This document shows, one piece after another, positions 11,046 to 23,924 of a stretch of 64,000 nt of DNA. The notes below the pieces were generated by a model. It saw only the letters and a program-made list of their open reading frames with translations. It was not told the origin of the DNA and made no database searches. This DNA is from Dugong dugon (Eukaryota > Chordata > Mammalia > Sirenia > Dugongidae), in NCBI GenBank assembly GCA_030035585.1, contig CM057475.1:1125501-1189500 (forward strand), written 5' to 3'. The position numbers and the translations under genes were made by a program. Position 1 is the stretch's first letter. Each line of letters opens with the position of its first letter.

Positions 11046-12557
11046 GTAGATTTATTTCAACTTATAAATACAAGTTTCTAAAGTTTAAAATTCCTGGACA
11101 CCCACAGATTCAAAGGATACTTGTAATTTGTCCTGCATCTTTGTAAGAAGTTACAACTAACATCATTTCCTGGAAGATGCTGTTATTATGGACATGGAAG
11201 CTTTGGAGTGCAGAGATTTAGGTCCATGGTTTGATTGCTTACCCATTAGGGTTTCCTGTTATGAGACCTATCTCATCAGCTGTAGAATAATTTGTTGTTG
11301 GGTTTCTTCCCTCAGTAGACTGTGTGGAACTTTACATTTGGTGAAAAATGAAAAAAAAGTTATATTCATAAACTCATATCTGGATACAAGCAATCAGCTA
11401 TGTCACTTGACTTTAGTGTTTATTTTGATGTTACTTTTGTTTTTATTTATCATAAGCATAAGTCCTTCCATCATACAAAATAACCAAGCTACCAGAAAAT
11501 GAGAAACTTAAATTCTCTTTCTCATCCACTCCATTTTCCTTCCCAGAGTGGTATTCTAAATGTTCTATTGTATTTCTTTTCTTTCATTTTTCTGTAAATT
11601 TATGACATACAAGTACAAAAAAGATACATTTTAGCTTAAGTTAGATCTTTCCATGCTTTGTTCTATATGATTATTTTTCACTGAACATATTTTTCAGAAA
11701 CATTTGCCAATACTGTTACAAATGTTTAATTCTTGCTTTTTAATGTTTGCATGTGATTCAAAATATGCATGCACTATTTTAAAAACTCTTCTAATTTTGT
11801 TTTCTATTACAAAAAAGTAGTAAAGTTATTTCATATACATTTATATATATATGCACACCTATTTTCTTAAAATAAATTATTTGAGAGTAGTTAATTGATC
11901 AAATAGCTTTGAAATGTTTATCAATGCCACAAATTAATCTTCCAAATGCACATGGCAAATTTGTACTCCTACCTACAGCATTCCATTTACATACATACTT
12001 GCCTATACTGGAGATTTTTTTTTATTAATTTTTATTAAACTTACAGGCAAAAACTATCTCTATAGGAAAAAAATTATCCCATTGTTGATGTCATTAGCAG
12101 CTACATTATTCCTAATGAAGTATAGAACTGAAGATAGACACATATTGTTGCTGTCAGGCTTACAACACTTAGAAATGAAATACATTTGACATTAAGATAT
12201 AGTAAGAAGTTAGAACAAATCTCTATTGGAGTAAGAAAATAACACCCTATGGTAACTCAAATCAACAGGAATAAGTGAAGGTAATAAAAGTTAATAAAAA
12301 AAGCTAATATAAGAAATTGTATAAACATATACCTGCTCTTTTGTCTTCTCTCTGTTGTCTTAAAATCTAAGACGATATAAAATAATAACATTGTACGGTT
12401 AGGTATATAACACATACAGATGCAATCTGTATATCAGTAATACCAAAAAAGGGGCAGAATAGAGCGGTATGGGAATAAAGTTTCCAAATTTCACTGAAAT
12501 TAAGTTGGTATAAAGTTATTCTAAATAAAGTATAATGAATATTGTCACTCATTTGTG
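11046..12557. other. AT-rich intergenic DNA
   Basis: About 1.5 kb with only short chance frames. The A+T-rich stretch at 11500-11900 may hold an eroded repeat, but I cannot name it. Confidence 0.4.
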
Positions 12558-13292
12558 TTAAAAACACTCAACAAACTAAGAATACAGGGAAACTTTCTCA
12601 ACTCTATAAAGAATATCTACAAAAACCCTACAGCTAACATCACACTTGGTTAAAAGCTCCTCTGCTAACAAAAGGTTTACAGTTAGAAGCCATCCAGTGA
12701 CTCTGTGGAAGAAAGACATGACAATCTGCTCCCATAAAGATTGCACTCTAGAAAACCCTATGAGGCAGCTCTACTCTGTCACATAGGGCCACTGTGATTT
12801 GAAATTGACTTGATGGCACATAACAACAATAACTTCATACTTAATGGTGAGGGATTGCACGCTTTCCCTGTAAGGTCGGGAACACTCCTAATCAACATTT
12901 TACTGGAAGTCATTCCTAAAGTGATGCAATGATAAAGTAACATAAAACATGTACGGTTAAGAAGGAAGGAAAAACTGGTTTTATTTAAAGATGCCATGCT
13001 TGATACAAAATCCCAAAGAATCAACAAAAAAATCCTGAAACTAATAACTGATTAAAGCAAGGTTTCAGGATACAAGATTAATATGCAAATGTCAATTAAT
13101 TTCTATATAACAGTAATAGGAAATTCAAATTCAAATTAAAAACACAATACTATTTACATTAGCACCAAAAAATGAAATAGTTGGGTATAACTATAGTAAA
13201 ATATGCACAGAATCTGTACAAAGACGACTATAAAATGCTAATGAAAGAAATAAAGGCAGATCAAACTAAATGGAGATCAAAGTGTTCATTAA
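12558..13292 (+). mobile_element. Ancient L1 ORF2 fragment, split by a SINE
   Basis: The sequence matches the middle of L1 ORF2: CTCAACAAACTAAGAATAC, CTACAGCTAACATCACACTT, then after a SINE CATACTTAATGGTGAGGGAT, CAGGATACAAGATTAATATG and TTTACATTAGCACCAAAAAA. It is far more diverged than the seven main copies and full of stops, which indicates an old L1 lineage. The right part encodes the remains of the region just after the RT catalytic motif. Confidence 0.8.
12648..12831 (+). mobile_element. AfroSINE inserted in the ancient L1
   Basis: This is a 5'-shortened long-body variant with AGCTCCTCTGCTAACAAAAG, the extra ACAATCTGCTCCCATAAAGA segment and the tail GAAATTGACTTGATGGCACA with CAACAATAAC. 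The L1 reading AACATCACACTTGGT before it is repeated as AACTTCATACTTAATGGT after it, consistent with a decayed target-site duplication. Confidence 0.85.
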
Positions 13293-13655
13293 TAGTTGTC
13301 GGGTACCATCCAGTTCTCATGACAAAAGTTCTTATTTGTCTCATGACAAATAAGGCAGTTATTCATGGAGGCAGCCAGACATGTATTTGATGTTCTCCTT
13401 CAATGCCTGACTCTCCTTCTTGCTCTATTGCTCCAGTGAATGGAGATATCTTGAATGTCAACTTGCTAGCTTTTAAGACCCCAGTCACTACACAACAAAT
13501 TAGGAGGTAGAGAACACAAGTACGTGGAAACAATATTAGGCTAATTAATTGGAATATCCCTCAAAACCATGACCCTAAGCTTCCGAACAAAGAAAACAAA
13601 TCTTGTGAGGTGTTTGGTTATGCATAAGCAGCCTCAACCACTGCCCAGCCCCTCT
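13293..13655 (-). mobile_element. Old L1 3' UTR piece (minus strand)
   Basis: The block GCTTTTAAGACCCCAGTCAC, followed by CAAATTAGGAGGTAGAGAAC, is related to the 3' UTR block GCTTTTAAGACCCCAGATGC of L1 copy 4 at 39593. It reads from the tail side on the plus strand. The subfamily is not resolved. Confidence 0.5.
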
Positions 13656-14370
13656 TCTTTTGTAAAAACAATATTTGCCAATTCAACGTTTTTAAAGTGT
13701 ACAGCTTAGTGATATGAATTACATTAATCAATTCTACAAACATTGCCCTTAATTGATGTCGAATTTCCCATCAACATAAACAAAAACTCACTGCTTCCTC
13801 AAAAGTGGATCCTCTTCTCCCCTCTCTTTTACCCCCAACGAAACAAGCAACAAACAACTAATTGCCGTCCAGAAGATTCCGACTCATAGCAACCCTACAG
13901 GACAAAGTAGAACTGCCTCATAGAGTTTCCAAGGAGTGGCTGGTGGATTCGAACTGCCAGTCTTTTAGTAAGCAGTCAAATACTTAACCACGGTGTCACC
14001 ACGGCTCCTCTTTTACCCCCAATAACCACTAATAAACTTCAATCTCTATATATTTGCCTATTCTTTTCATTTTATATAAGTGAGATCTTATTATTTGTCC
14101 TTTTGTGATTCACTTAGCATAATTTCTTCAGGCTTCATCCATGCTGTAGCTTGTATCAGTACTTCGTTTCTCTTTCTGGCTTAGTAGTATTCCACTGCAT
14201 ATGTGTATCATCTTTTGTTTCACTATTTGTTGATGGACATTTAGTTTGTTTCCATCTTTTGGCTATTGTGAATAGTGCTACAATGAACACTGGTGTGCAT
14301 ATGCCTGTTTGCTTTTCAGCCCTTAAGGCACTTGGGTATGTACCTAAGAGTGGAATTGCTGGGTCATTCC
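13656..14370 (-). mobile_element. Ancient L1, ORF2 end and 3' UTR (minus strand), split by a SINE
   Basis: The 14100-14370 part is the reverse complement of the conserved end of ORF2. Plus-strand signatures are GATTCACTTAGCATAATTTC, TTGTTGATGGACATTTAG, TTGGCTATTGTGAATAGTGC and AAGAGTGGAATTGCTGGGTC. The left part is 3' UTR. Divergence shows it predates the SINE that interrupts it. Confidence 0.8.
13839..14007 (-). mobile_element. AfroSINE with a perfect 15-bp target duplication
   Basis: A full-length short-type copy on the minus strand. CTCTTTTACCCCCAA occurs exactly before it (13824-13838) and after it (14008-14022), so both boundaries are precise. On the minus strand it starts GAGCCGTGGTGACACCGTGG and carries GTTCGAATCC in its B box. 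The perfect duplication implies a relatively late insertion into the old L1. Confidence 0.95.
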
Positions 14371-14767
14371 ATACACAGATCCTGATCAAAAGGGAGAGGG
14401 GAATGCAAAACAAATCTTCAAATTCTCAATGGTATCCAGAATTTCTGGAGTCACTGAGGCTGAATGAATCCTTGAAATTATTGCCCTGAGATAATCTTTA
14501 AACTTTAACCATAAACCAAAACTATCCTTTGAAGTGTTCTTTGAACCAAAAATTAACTTATTTTAATTCATAAAGTGTGTCTACTTTGAGCATTGTGATC
14601 TTTTAAAGGAGTATCCACACGAGATTAAATTGAAAACAACAACTTGAAAGTTTGGGTCAGAAGCTTATTTGGGTAGGGAGTTTAAGGTAATGCTGGTGGA
14701 AAAGGATAGCGAAAATGGTAGCACAACTTGAAGAATGCAACCAATGTCACTGAATTAACTTGTAGAA
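14371..14767 (+). mobile_element. Afrotherian-type L1 3' UTR fragment
   Basis: Phrases such as AAATTATTGCCCTGAGATAA, CATAAACCAAAACTATCC, TTGAGCATTGTGATCTTTTA and CACAACTTGAAGAATGCAAC with CAATGTCACTGAATT are the older relatives of the copy 1/3 terminal block, CAATGTCACAGAACTGTGCA. No ORF survives. Confidence 0.6.
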
Positions 14768-14890
14768 ATTGTCCATCAACAAATGATTGGTAAACAAAAG
14801 TGGTATGTACATAAAATGGATTATTTGACAATAAATAAGAATGAAGTGCTGATACACGTTACAACTTGCTTCAACCTTGAAACCATTATC
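14768..14890 (+). mobile_element. L1 ORF2/3' UTR junction fragment
   Basis: CATCAACAAATGATTGGTAA, GTACATAAAATGGATTATTT and AATGAAGTGCTGATACACG resemble the C-terminal ORF2 region of old L1s (CATCAACAGATGAATGGATA in copy 3). It is short and heavily mutated. Confidence 0.6.
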
Positions 14891-16373
14891 TTGAGGGGAA
14901 ATTGCCAAGATTGTTTGAAGAGTATATGCTGTCCAAGAAGTGGAACTCAGATTTTGCATCTCTTGCTAAGAGAAGTCATACAAAACAAACTGTATAGACT
15001 AAGGAATAAAAAGCCTTGGCCAGAAAGCAATACTAAGCACTAAAATGTGTAGCCAAGAAGAAAGGGGGTCGAAATGAGAAACTCTACTGAGCCTTTCTGA
15101 AAGAAGTAAATGAGTCACAAAGTCATCAGAATTCAGAAGTTTTCTATAAACTTTGTCCTGCAAATCTGAAAACACAAGTCTTGAAGGGAAAGAAGGCATT
15201 AAAACGTGATGAATATGCAGAAAGTAAAAAGAAATTACTAGAAGTAAAGTAGTGTCAAATGCTTGTTCATCTTTGAAAATTTTCCAAATCAAGAGCAAAG
15301 AAGGAATAATTCATTCACCCTCTCTAGAAAGTAACGAGATAAAAGGTAGGTAATTGTTGTGTGTTTTTCCCCAGACATGACAAATGTTGGCTATAATCAA
15401 AATTTGAATGGGAAAATTGTGCCAATTGACTTTAAGGTTGTCAAATAAAAACAAAGTTGGACTTATTTAGGGAGAGACTTTATTCATAAGGAAAGATAAT
15501 TGTGACAATGATCTGATCTTGTAAATTTGCAGGTGACTCAAAATCAAACAGAAGAAGACTTCTCTCATAGGATAAGGAGAGGCAAGCTGAGATTAGCAGA
15601 ATTTTTTTTAAGGAGAAGCCTGACAAACAATGGGAAATGATGAATGGAGTCTGAGAAGACAAGAGTTTCTCTGTGGCCAGCTGATTCCTAGAAGTTGATA
15701 ATGGGTGGGGGGAGCACATTGCACTTTTTTAGTGCTTGGTCAGACTTGAGGCAAGCAGAGTTCGGGGCCTGTGGAATGGAGAGAAGCCTGATTAAAGACA
15801 AAGTAACAGTTAAGAAATGAGTAATAGAGAACAATTGGTCAGATTCATAGGTCATGAACTCTAGAATCATATCATTCTAGCAAGGCTGAAATCCAAAAGA
15901 GGTATCTCCAGTACCTTTCTTACTGTTACTGTAATCAAAGAACATCACTTTCCATTTACTGAAAGTCATTCCATGTGCTCCAAGTTTGGTGTGCAGGGGT
16001 CAATGGTGTGATGTTCTTGTGTGACTGGAAACTTTGGCTCATTGGATGTTTGGAAGTAAATTAATCTGTGAATCCCTGAAAGAATTACTCTTACTCCAAA
16101 TGAGAAGCAGTGCAGGCAGTGGAAGCAGATAGAATCCATCAATTCTAAGGCATGACAAGCCCTCTAACTGACACAAACATGATAATACATTAGAAGACTT
16201 ATTTTGCATTTAAGTGAAAGGGGATTTCATCTTTGTATATCTTGTCTCTCTCTGAGATACTGATAATGAATTTGTAACGGATTATGTCTCCCCTGTGAAT
16301 AAATTGGATTTTTTTTCAAGACATGTAATCTTATCATAGAAAATTGGAATATTTAATCTGAATAAAGAGACTT
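14891..16373. other. Intergenic DNA with a possible minus-strand LTR
   Basis: The segment around 15465-15930 read on the minus strand contains GAATAAAGTCTCTCCC, which resembles an LTR polyadenylation signal followed by an R-like segment. I could not define TG...CA ends or a target duplication. The rest shows nothing recognisable. Confidence 0.3.
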
Positions 16374-17705
16374 ACAACAAAGACCAAAAAAAGATTAAAA
16401 AAAAAACCATGTGAATCAATTATATATGAAAATCTAGGAGCCCTGAATATCTAAGGCAAAGTTGAGGAACCAGACTGAGTGACAGGGGAAGGGAAAGACA
16501 GTTCAGAAGCAGCAAGGAGTTGCCAAACCTGACCCAGTGAGAGCCTGATCCCTTCAGGCCTGATCAGCACATGGATGAGCCTTGAGGCAGGCAAGCAGCG
16601 GTGCTTGGGAGGCACATTCCACACCGGGAGAGATCCAGCTGCAGAGAGTCTACTTGGCCACCAGAAACGGTGAGTAGCAGCCCTAGATCAGCAAAAGATG
16701 AGTTCTTGCAAATGGCCAACCACAAGGATCAAAAACATCCCCCTTAGGGAAAAAACTCTCTCCCATTTACCTCCCCTCTCCCTGCTGTGCAGTGAGTCCT
16801 GGACCAGCTTCAGCAATCTCTGAGTCCCCTGGGCCAGAAGTAGGATCCATCTACTGCCCTGAGCCATTCTCCCAGCCTTGGAGAGTGAACAAATTAACAA
16901 ATGGGAAAAAATAAACTGCCGGCTCCCCTAAGGAAGGAACCCAGTGTAGGCACAGCTCCTTTGCCTAGGCACAGGCATAAGGTATCCACAGACTTTGAGT
17001 GCCTTTCCCCCTGCAGAGACTTGTGTCGGCCCATTTAAACAGTGTAGCCCCTCATTACCACAGTACCACAGGGTATATACCTGAAGTCTAACTTGAACTG
17101 TTTCAGCTGTGAAGTGGCAGGTTTGTGACATTTAACACTGCTCTGCCCATTGTTCAGGGTCTTCACCTACCCACGTCAGGGTACTGAGGACTGGTGACTC
17201 CACCCACACCACCTAGCAACCTGTGACAGGGGCCCAAGAATAAGAGGTGACCCCCATCCTTACATCCAACAGCACTTGGTGCTCATAGTCCAGCTGCAAA
17301 ACCCACCCACCTAGGCACTCTAGAAACAAGGACATGCCTTCCTCCTGGACACTCAAGGGTGGCCATCAGCTCCCTGCCTTGCTCAGAGTGTGTCCCCCTC
17401 CTGTAGCCAGATGCCTGTGCCTACACCAATTACCCATGCCTGTCTAGGACTGTAGGTGAGAGCCTATACCACACTCTTGGTGGCTATCTACCTGGGGACC
17501 TGAGCTGAATCCATACAGGAGGAGTGGGCGGACTCCTGAACTCACATACCTAGTAACAGATCGAACCACCTAGTGACAGGACATTAGAGCTTCAAAGGTG
17601 CTAATAAACTTGCTCATACGAGTAGCTTATCTGGGCATATAAAACAAAACAAGAAGCTAGGACACGGTAAGCAAACAAAAAATAAACAAATATAATAACT
17701 TATTG
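16374..17705 (+). other. 5' UTR of L1 copy 2
   Basis: The region aligns with the 5' UTRs of copies 4 and 7 (GGCAAAGTTGAGGAACCAGA; GACTTTGAGTGCCTTTCCCC; AACTGTTTCAGCTGTGAAGT; ACCAATTACCCATGCCTGTC). It is GC-richer than the ORFs, as expected for an internal RNA polymerase II promoter region. It is unrelated to the 5' UTR of lineage A. Confidence 0.85.
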
Positions 17706-18595
17706 ATGTCTCAGAGACAACAGTCAAGATCAAATCACATTAAGAGGCAATCCATGATGGCTTCAGCAAGCTCCCACTAATAAAGAATCTAGAAATTTTC
17801 CAGAGGAGGAAAATTTCTTGGAATTGCTGGAGGAAGAATACAAGAGATTAATATACAGAACTCTTCAAGAAATTAGGAAGGAAATTAATCAAAATGCAGA
17901 ATACGCAATAGAGGAAATTTAAAAGATTAGAGAAGAGCATAATGACAAATTTAACAGGCTGCAAGAATCCATAGAGAGACAGCAATCAGAAATCCAGAAG
18001 ATTAACAATAAAATTATAGAATTAGACAACTCAATAGAAAGTCATAGGACCAGAGCTGAGGCAATGGGCAACTGAATTAGTGACACTGAAGGTAAAGCAC
18101 TTGACAACAACTTATTTGAGGAAAAATCAGATAAAAGTATTTAAAAAAACGAAGAAACCCTAAGAATTATGTGGGACTTTATCAAGAGGAATAACCTACC
18201 AGTGATTGGAGTATCAGAACAGGCGAGGATAACAGAAAATACAGAGAGAATTGTTGAAGATTTGTTGACAGGAAACTTCCCTTATATCGTGAAAGATGAC
18301 AAGATACCTATCCAAGATGCTCTTCGAACCCCACATAAGGTAGATCCCAAAAGAAAGTCACCAAGACATATTAAACTTGCAAAAACCAAAGATAAAGAGA
18401 AAAAATTAAGAGCGGCTAGGTACAAACGAAAATTCATCTACAAAGGGGAGTCAATAAGAATAAGCTCAGACTTCTCAGCAGAAACCATGCAGGCAAGTAG
18501 GCAAAGGGATGACATATATAAAGTCTTGAAGGAAAAAAAAACGCCAGCCAATAATTATCTTTCCAGCAAAACTGTCTCTCAAATATGACGGCGAA

Positions 18596-19497
18596 CACAC
18601 CTAAAAGGCAAAGAAGGCCTCGGGCTAAAATGTTGATGTACGTTGCGTCTGCTCACCCCGTCAATACAATTGATGAGAACATCACTCTTACTTAAGATCC
18701 TGGTGAAGAACCAGATGGTATCCAGTGGAAAACTCGCACCATGAGTTTAAAGAGCTTGCAATGGCTGCCATCTAGGAACTCGACTAAGTCCAGGTATTGA
18801 TCATCCACGTGTTACCTCCAATCTCCGATCAAACGAAGGGAATGATTTAGGAAATTAATATTAAGATCATTTATTCCTTCTCCTTGAGCATACAGAATGT
18901 GACCCAGCTGGAGCCGGGCTCACAAGAACTCACAAGGACACATCAACTGGGCCCTGAGGTATAAAGACAATAGCTGAGATACTCTTGGAAAACATCTTTT
19001 AGGGAAACTTCCACATAAAGACACTCTACTGAATACAAAAGACTTTCCACTCTTATCTTTAGTGAATAGAAATTTGTTGAACCAATGAAGACCCTCCTGA
19101 CTCTCGTCACTGAAACCTGTACCAATGATAGTTAAGAAAGACAATTCAAAATGTAGGATCACAGTTTCTAGCCAATCTTAAAAAGTTAAGCTTTCAATGG
19201 TTTTGCCCATTTGTAATGTTAATATATACTGATGACTCTGTAATGGTCTTTGGACTCGGGCAGACATGGCTGTAGCAGCATGCTTGTCTGTTTTCCTGTT
19301 CTTGACTATTCTGTAATAATCTTTGGACTCAGGCAGACATGGCTCTAGCAGCATGCTTGTCTGATTTCCCACTCTTGTCTGTTCTGTGATATTTCCTTAG
19401 ACTCTGGCAGACATGGCTGTGGCAGCATGGTTATCCTTTTCCCACTTCTGCCCTTTTTAAATATATGCTGAATAGAACTTTCTTTTTGTTTAAAAAA
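18596..19497 (+). mobile_element. Unidentified A-tailed retrocopy inserted in L1 ORF1
   Basis: About 0.9 kb of sequence foreign to L1 interrupts ORF1. AAATATGACGGCGAA precedes it and AAATATGATAATGAA ends the insert side (11 of 15 match, differences all transitions). The insert ends in TTTAAAAAAAA, so it looks like an RNA copied in trans by L1 machinery. It has no long ORF. Its 3' third holds three imperfect ~73-bp repeats and then TGAATAGAACTTTC, which resembles the polyadenylation region of an endogenous retroviral LTR. Identity is unknown. A transcript that reads into a solo LTR is one possibility. Confidence 0.7.
19230..19440 (+). repeat. Three ~73-bp imperfect tandem repeats
   Basis: CAGACATGGC recurs at 19261, 19334 and 19408 (spacing 73 and 74), within longer matching units containing GGACTC, GCAGCATG and CTTGTCTG. 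Tandem repeats of this size are common in retroviral U3 regions, which supports but does not prove an LTR origin. Confidence 0.85.
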
Positions 19498-20064
19498 AAT
19501 ATGATAATGAAATTAGGGCATTTCCAGATAAATGGAAGTTTAGGGAATTTGCAAAAACCAAACTAAAATTACAAGAAATACTAAAGGAAGTCCTCCAGTT
19601 AGAAAATCAGTAACATCAAATAACAACCCAAGACTAGAAAACAGAACAGAGCAACCAGATATCAACCCAGAGAGGGAAGTCACAAAAAAAAAAATCAAAG
19701 CTAAAATACTGAAAATAGGGAAACAGATGTCGATATGTGAAAGATGACAACATTAAAACAAAAAAGATGGACTTAAAAACTTTAGAAATAGACTTTGCAT
19801 ATGGAGAGGAAGTCAAGGTGATATAAAGAAATAAAAGACTAATATAAACTTAGAAAAATAGGGGGAAATATTAAGGTAACCACAAAGGAAACTAACAATC
19901 CTACAAGTCAAAATAAAAAACTAGAAAAATATAAAGACTCAGCAAACACAAAATAAACAACAATGAAAAAAGTTGAAAAGAAAATACATAAAGAAAAACG
20001 ACTAAGCACAGAAGATTAAGCGGAACAAAGAAACAGTGAAAAACACACAAAAAAAGACATCAAA

Positions 20065-23000
20065 ATGACAGCACTAAACTTAAACCTGTCAATACTTACA
20101 CTGAACGTAAATGCACTAAATGCACCAATAAAGACACAGAGTGGCAGATTGGATAAAAAACACGACGCTTCTATACGCTGCCTAGAAAAGACACACCTTA
20201 AAGACACAAACAAACTAAAACTCAAAAGATGGAAAAAATATATTAAACAAAGAACACCCAAAAAAGAGCAGGAGTGGCAATATTAATCTCTGACAAAATA
20301 GACTTTAAAATCCACCACAAAGGATAAGGAAGGACACTATATAATGATTAAAGGGCCAATACACCCGGAGGACATAACTATAATAAATATTTATGCATCC
20401 AACGACAGTGCTCCAAAATACATAAAACAAATACTAATGGCACTGAAAAGAGATAGACACCTCCTCAGTAGTAGGCGTCTTCAACACACCAATTTCAGTG
20501 AAGGACAGAACATTCAGAAAGAAGCTCAAAAAAGACACAGAAGAACTAAATGCTACTATCAACCAACTTGATCTCATAGACATATATCGAACACTCCACT
20601 CAACAGCAGCCAAGTATACTTTCTTTTCCAATGCATATAGAACATTCTCCAGAATAGGCCACATATTAGGCCATAAAGCAAGCCTTAACAAAATCTAAAG
20701 CATTGAAACATTACAAAGCATCTTTTCTGAACGTAAAACCATAAAAGTAGAAAACAACAACACAAAAAGTAAGGAAAAAATCAAACATATAGAAACTGAA
20801 CAACACTTGCTCAAAAACTACTGGGTTATAGAATAAATTAATGATGAAATAAACAAATTCATAGAATCAAACAAGAATGAAAACATATCCTACCAGAATC
20901 TTTGGGACACAGCAATAGCAGTGCTCAGAGGTCAGTTTATAGCAATAAATGCACACATCCGAAAAGAAGAAAGGGCCATAATCAAAACATTAACCCTACA
21001 ACTGGAACAAGTAGAAAGAGAGCAGCAAAAGAAACCCTCAGAAGCTAGAAGAAAGGAAATAATAAGAATTAGAGCAGAATTAAACGAAATAAAGACTAGA
21101 AAACAATTGAAAGAGTTAACAAGACGAAAAGCCGGTTCTTTAAAAAGATCAACCAAATTGATAAACCATTGGCCAAACTGCCAAAGAAAAACAGTGGAGG
21201 AATCAGATAACCTGTATAAGAAATAAAATGGGTGATATCACAACAGACCCAACTAAAATTAAAAGAATCATAACAGAATATTATGAAAAATTTGTATTCT
21301 AACAAATTTGAAAGCTTAGAGGAAATGGACAAATTTCTAGAAACTCACCACCTACCTAAACTAACACAGAGGTAGAACAACTAAATAAACCCATAACAAA
21401 AGAAGAGATTGAAAAGGTAACTAAAAAACTCTCAACCAAAAAAGGCCCTGGCACAGATGGCTTCACTGGAGAATTCTACCAAACTTTCAGAGAAGAGTTA
21501 ACACCACTACTACTAAAGGTATTTCAGAGCATAGAAAAGGATAGAATACTCCCAAACTCATTCTATGAAGCCAGCATAACCCTGATACCAAAACCAGGTA
21601 AAGACACCACAAAAAAAGAAAATTACAGACCAATATCCCTCATGAACACTGACACAAAAATCCTCAACAAAATTCTAGCAAATAGAATTCAGCAACATAT
21701 CAAAAAAAAAATAATAATAATAATTCACCATGATCAAGGTGAATTTAGACCAGGTATGCAGGGATGGTTCAACATTAGAAAAACAATCAATATAATGCAT
21801 CACATAAATAAAACAAAAGACAAGAACCACATGATCTCATCAATCGATGTAGAAAAGGCATTTGACAAAGTCCAACACACATTCATGATACAAAATCTCA
21901 ACAAAATAGGAATAGAAGGCAAATTTCTCAATATAATTAAGGACATTTACACAAAGCCAACAATCAACATCATCCTAAATGGAGAGTTTGAAAGCATTCC
22001 CCTTGATAACGGGAACCAGACATGGATGCCCTTTATCACCACTCTTGTTCAACATTGTGCTGGAGGTCCTAGCCAGAGCAATTAGTCTAGAAAAAGAAAT
22101 AAAGCGCATCCAAATTGATAGGGAAGAAGTCAAAGTGTCTCTATTTGCAGATGATATGATCTTATACACAGAAAACCCCAAAGAATCCACAAGAAAACTA
22201 CTGGAACTAATAGAAGATTTCAACAAAGTTTCAGGATACAAGATAAACATACAAAAATCAATTGGATTCCTTTACACCCACTAAGAGATCTTTGAAGAGG
22301 AAATCACCAAATCAATACCATTTACAATAGCCCCCAGGCAGATAAAATACTTAGGAATAAATCTAACCATAGATGTAAAAGACCTATACAATGAAAACTA
22401 CAAGACTCTACTGCAAGAAACCAAAAGAGAGCTGCATAAGTGGAAGAATATACCTTGCTCATGGACAGGGAGACTCAACATTGTGAAAATGTCAATTCTA
22501 CCCAAAGCGATCTACAGATACAATGCAATTCCAATCCAAATTCCAATGACATTTTTTAACTAGATAGAGAAACAAATCACCAACTTCATATGGAAACGGA
22601 AGATGCCTCGAATAAGTAAAGCATTACTCAAGAAGAAGAATAAAGTGGGAGACCCCATACTACCTGATTTTAGAACCTATGATACTGCCACGGTAGTCAG
22701 AACAGCCTGGTACTGGTACAACAACAGATACATAGACCAATGGAATAGAATCGAGAATCCAGACATAAATTCATTCACCTATGAGCAGCTTATATTTGAC
22801 AAAAGCCCAATGTCCGTTAATTGGGGAAAAGACAGTGTCTTTAACAATTGGTGCTGGCATAACTGGATATCCATCTGCAAAAAACTGAAACAAGACCGAT
22901 ACTTCACACCATGCACAAAAAGTAACTCAAAATGGATCAAAGACTTAACTATAAACTGAAAAACTATAAAGATCATGGAATAAAAAATAGGGACAACGCT

Positions 23001-23872
23001 AGGATCCCTAATACATGGCATAAACAAAATATGAACCGTAAGTAACAATGCACAAGCACCAGAAGAGAGACTAGATAAATGTGAGCTCCTAAAAATCAAA
23101 CACTTATACTCATCAAAAGACTTCACCGGAAGAGTCAAAAGACAACCTACAGACAGGGAAAACAATTTTCGCTACAACAAATCCGATCAGTGTCTAATCT
23201 CTAAAATCTACAAGATACTGCAAAACCTCAACATCAAAAATACAAATAACCCAATTACAAAATGGGTAAATGATTTAAACAGGCACTTCACCAAAGAAGA
23301 CATTCAGGTGGCTAACAGACACATGAAGTAATGCTAAGGATCATTAGCCATTAGGGAAATGCAGATCAAAATTACAATGAGATATCATCTCACCCCAACA
23401 AGGCTAGTATTAATCCAAAACGCACAAAACAATAAATGCTGTAGAGGTTGTGGAGAGACTGGAACACTTATACACTGTTGGTGGGAATGAAAAATGGTAC
23501 AACCACTTTGGAAATCAATTTGGCACTTCCTTAAAAAGCTAGAAATAGAAGTACTATACAATCCAGCTATCCCGCTCCTTGGAATATATCCTAGAGAAAT
23601 AAGAGCTGTCACACGAATAGACAGATGCACACTCATGTTCATTGCAGCACTGTTCACAATAGCAAAATGATGGAAACAACCTAGGTGCCCATCAACGGAC
23701 AATGCACAAATGGATAAATTGTTATATCTATGCAGTGGAATACTACGCAAAGATAAAGAACAACGATGACACGGTGAAACGTCTTATAACATGGAGGAAT
23801 CTGGTGGTCATTATGCTGAGTGAATTTATTCAGTCACAGAAGGACAAATATTGTATAAGACCACTATTATAA
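20065..23872 (+). pseudogene. L1 ORF2 pseudogene (copy 2)
   Basis: The start ATGACAGCACTAAAC is followed by remains of the endonuclease (TLNVNALN at the position of the first catalytic Asn). Frameshifts follow near 20286 and 20400, and more in the linker. The RT region survives in pieces at 21642-22085 ([14 protein letters not shown]) and 21979-22284 (FADDMILY retained), which overlap in different frames. The C-terminal pieces run to 23750. The end TTA TAA lies at the family's normal stop. It is a dead copy, more decayed than copy 5. Confidence 0.92.
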
Positions 23873-23924
23873 GAACTCGAGAAAAGGTTTAAACACAGAA
23901 GACAACATTCTTGGATGGTTACGA

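Larger units (their letters stand above)
17706..19613 (+). pseudogene. L1 ORF1 pseudogene (copy 2), split by an insertion
   Basis: ORF1p is the RNA-binding trimeric chaperone of L1. The start ATGTCTCAGAGACAACAG corresponds to MARGQQ in copy 7. A stop follows soon after (SSH-stop near 17790). The longest surviving frame (18169-18588, 139 codons) covers the RRM and the start of the C-terminal domain, with NNLPVIGVSEQ, DPKRKSPRHIKL and SSDFSAETMQA. It runs into the retrocopy at 18596. The last ~35 codons resume at 19498 and end at a TAA at 19611. Confidence 0.9.
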
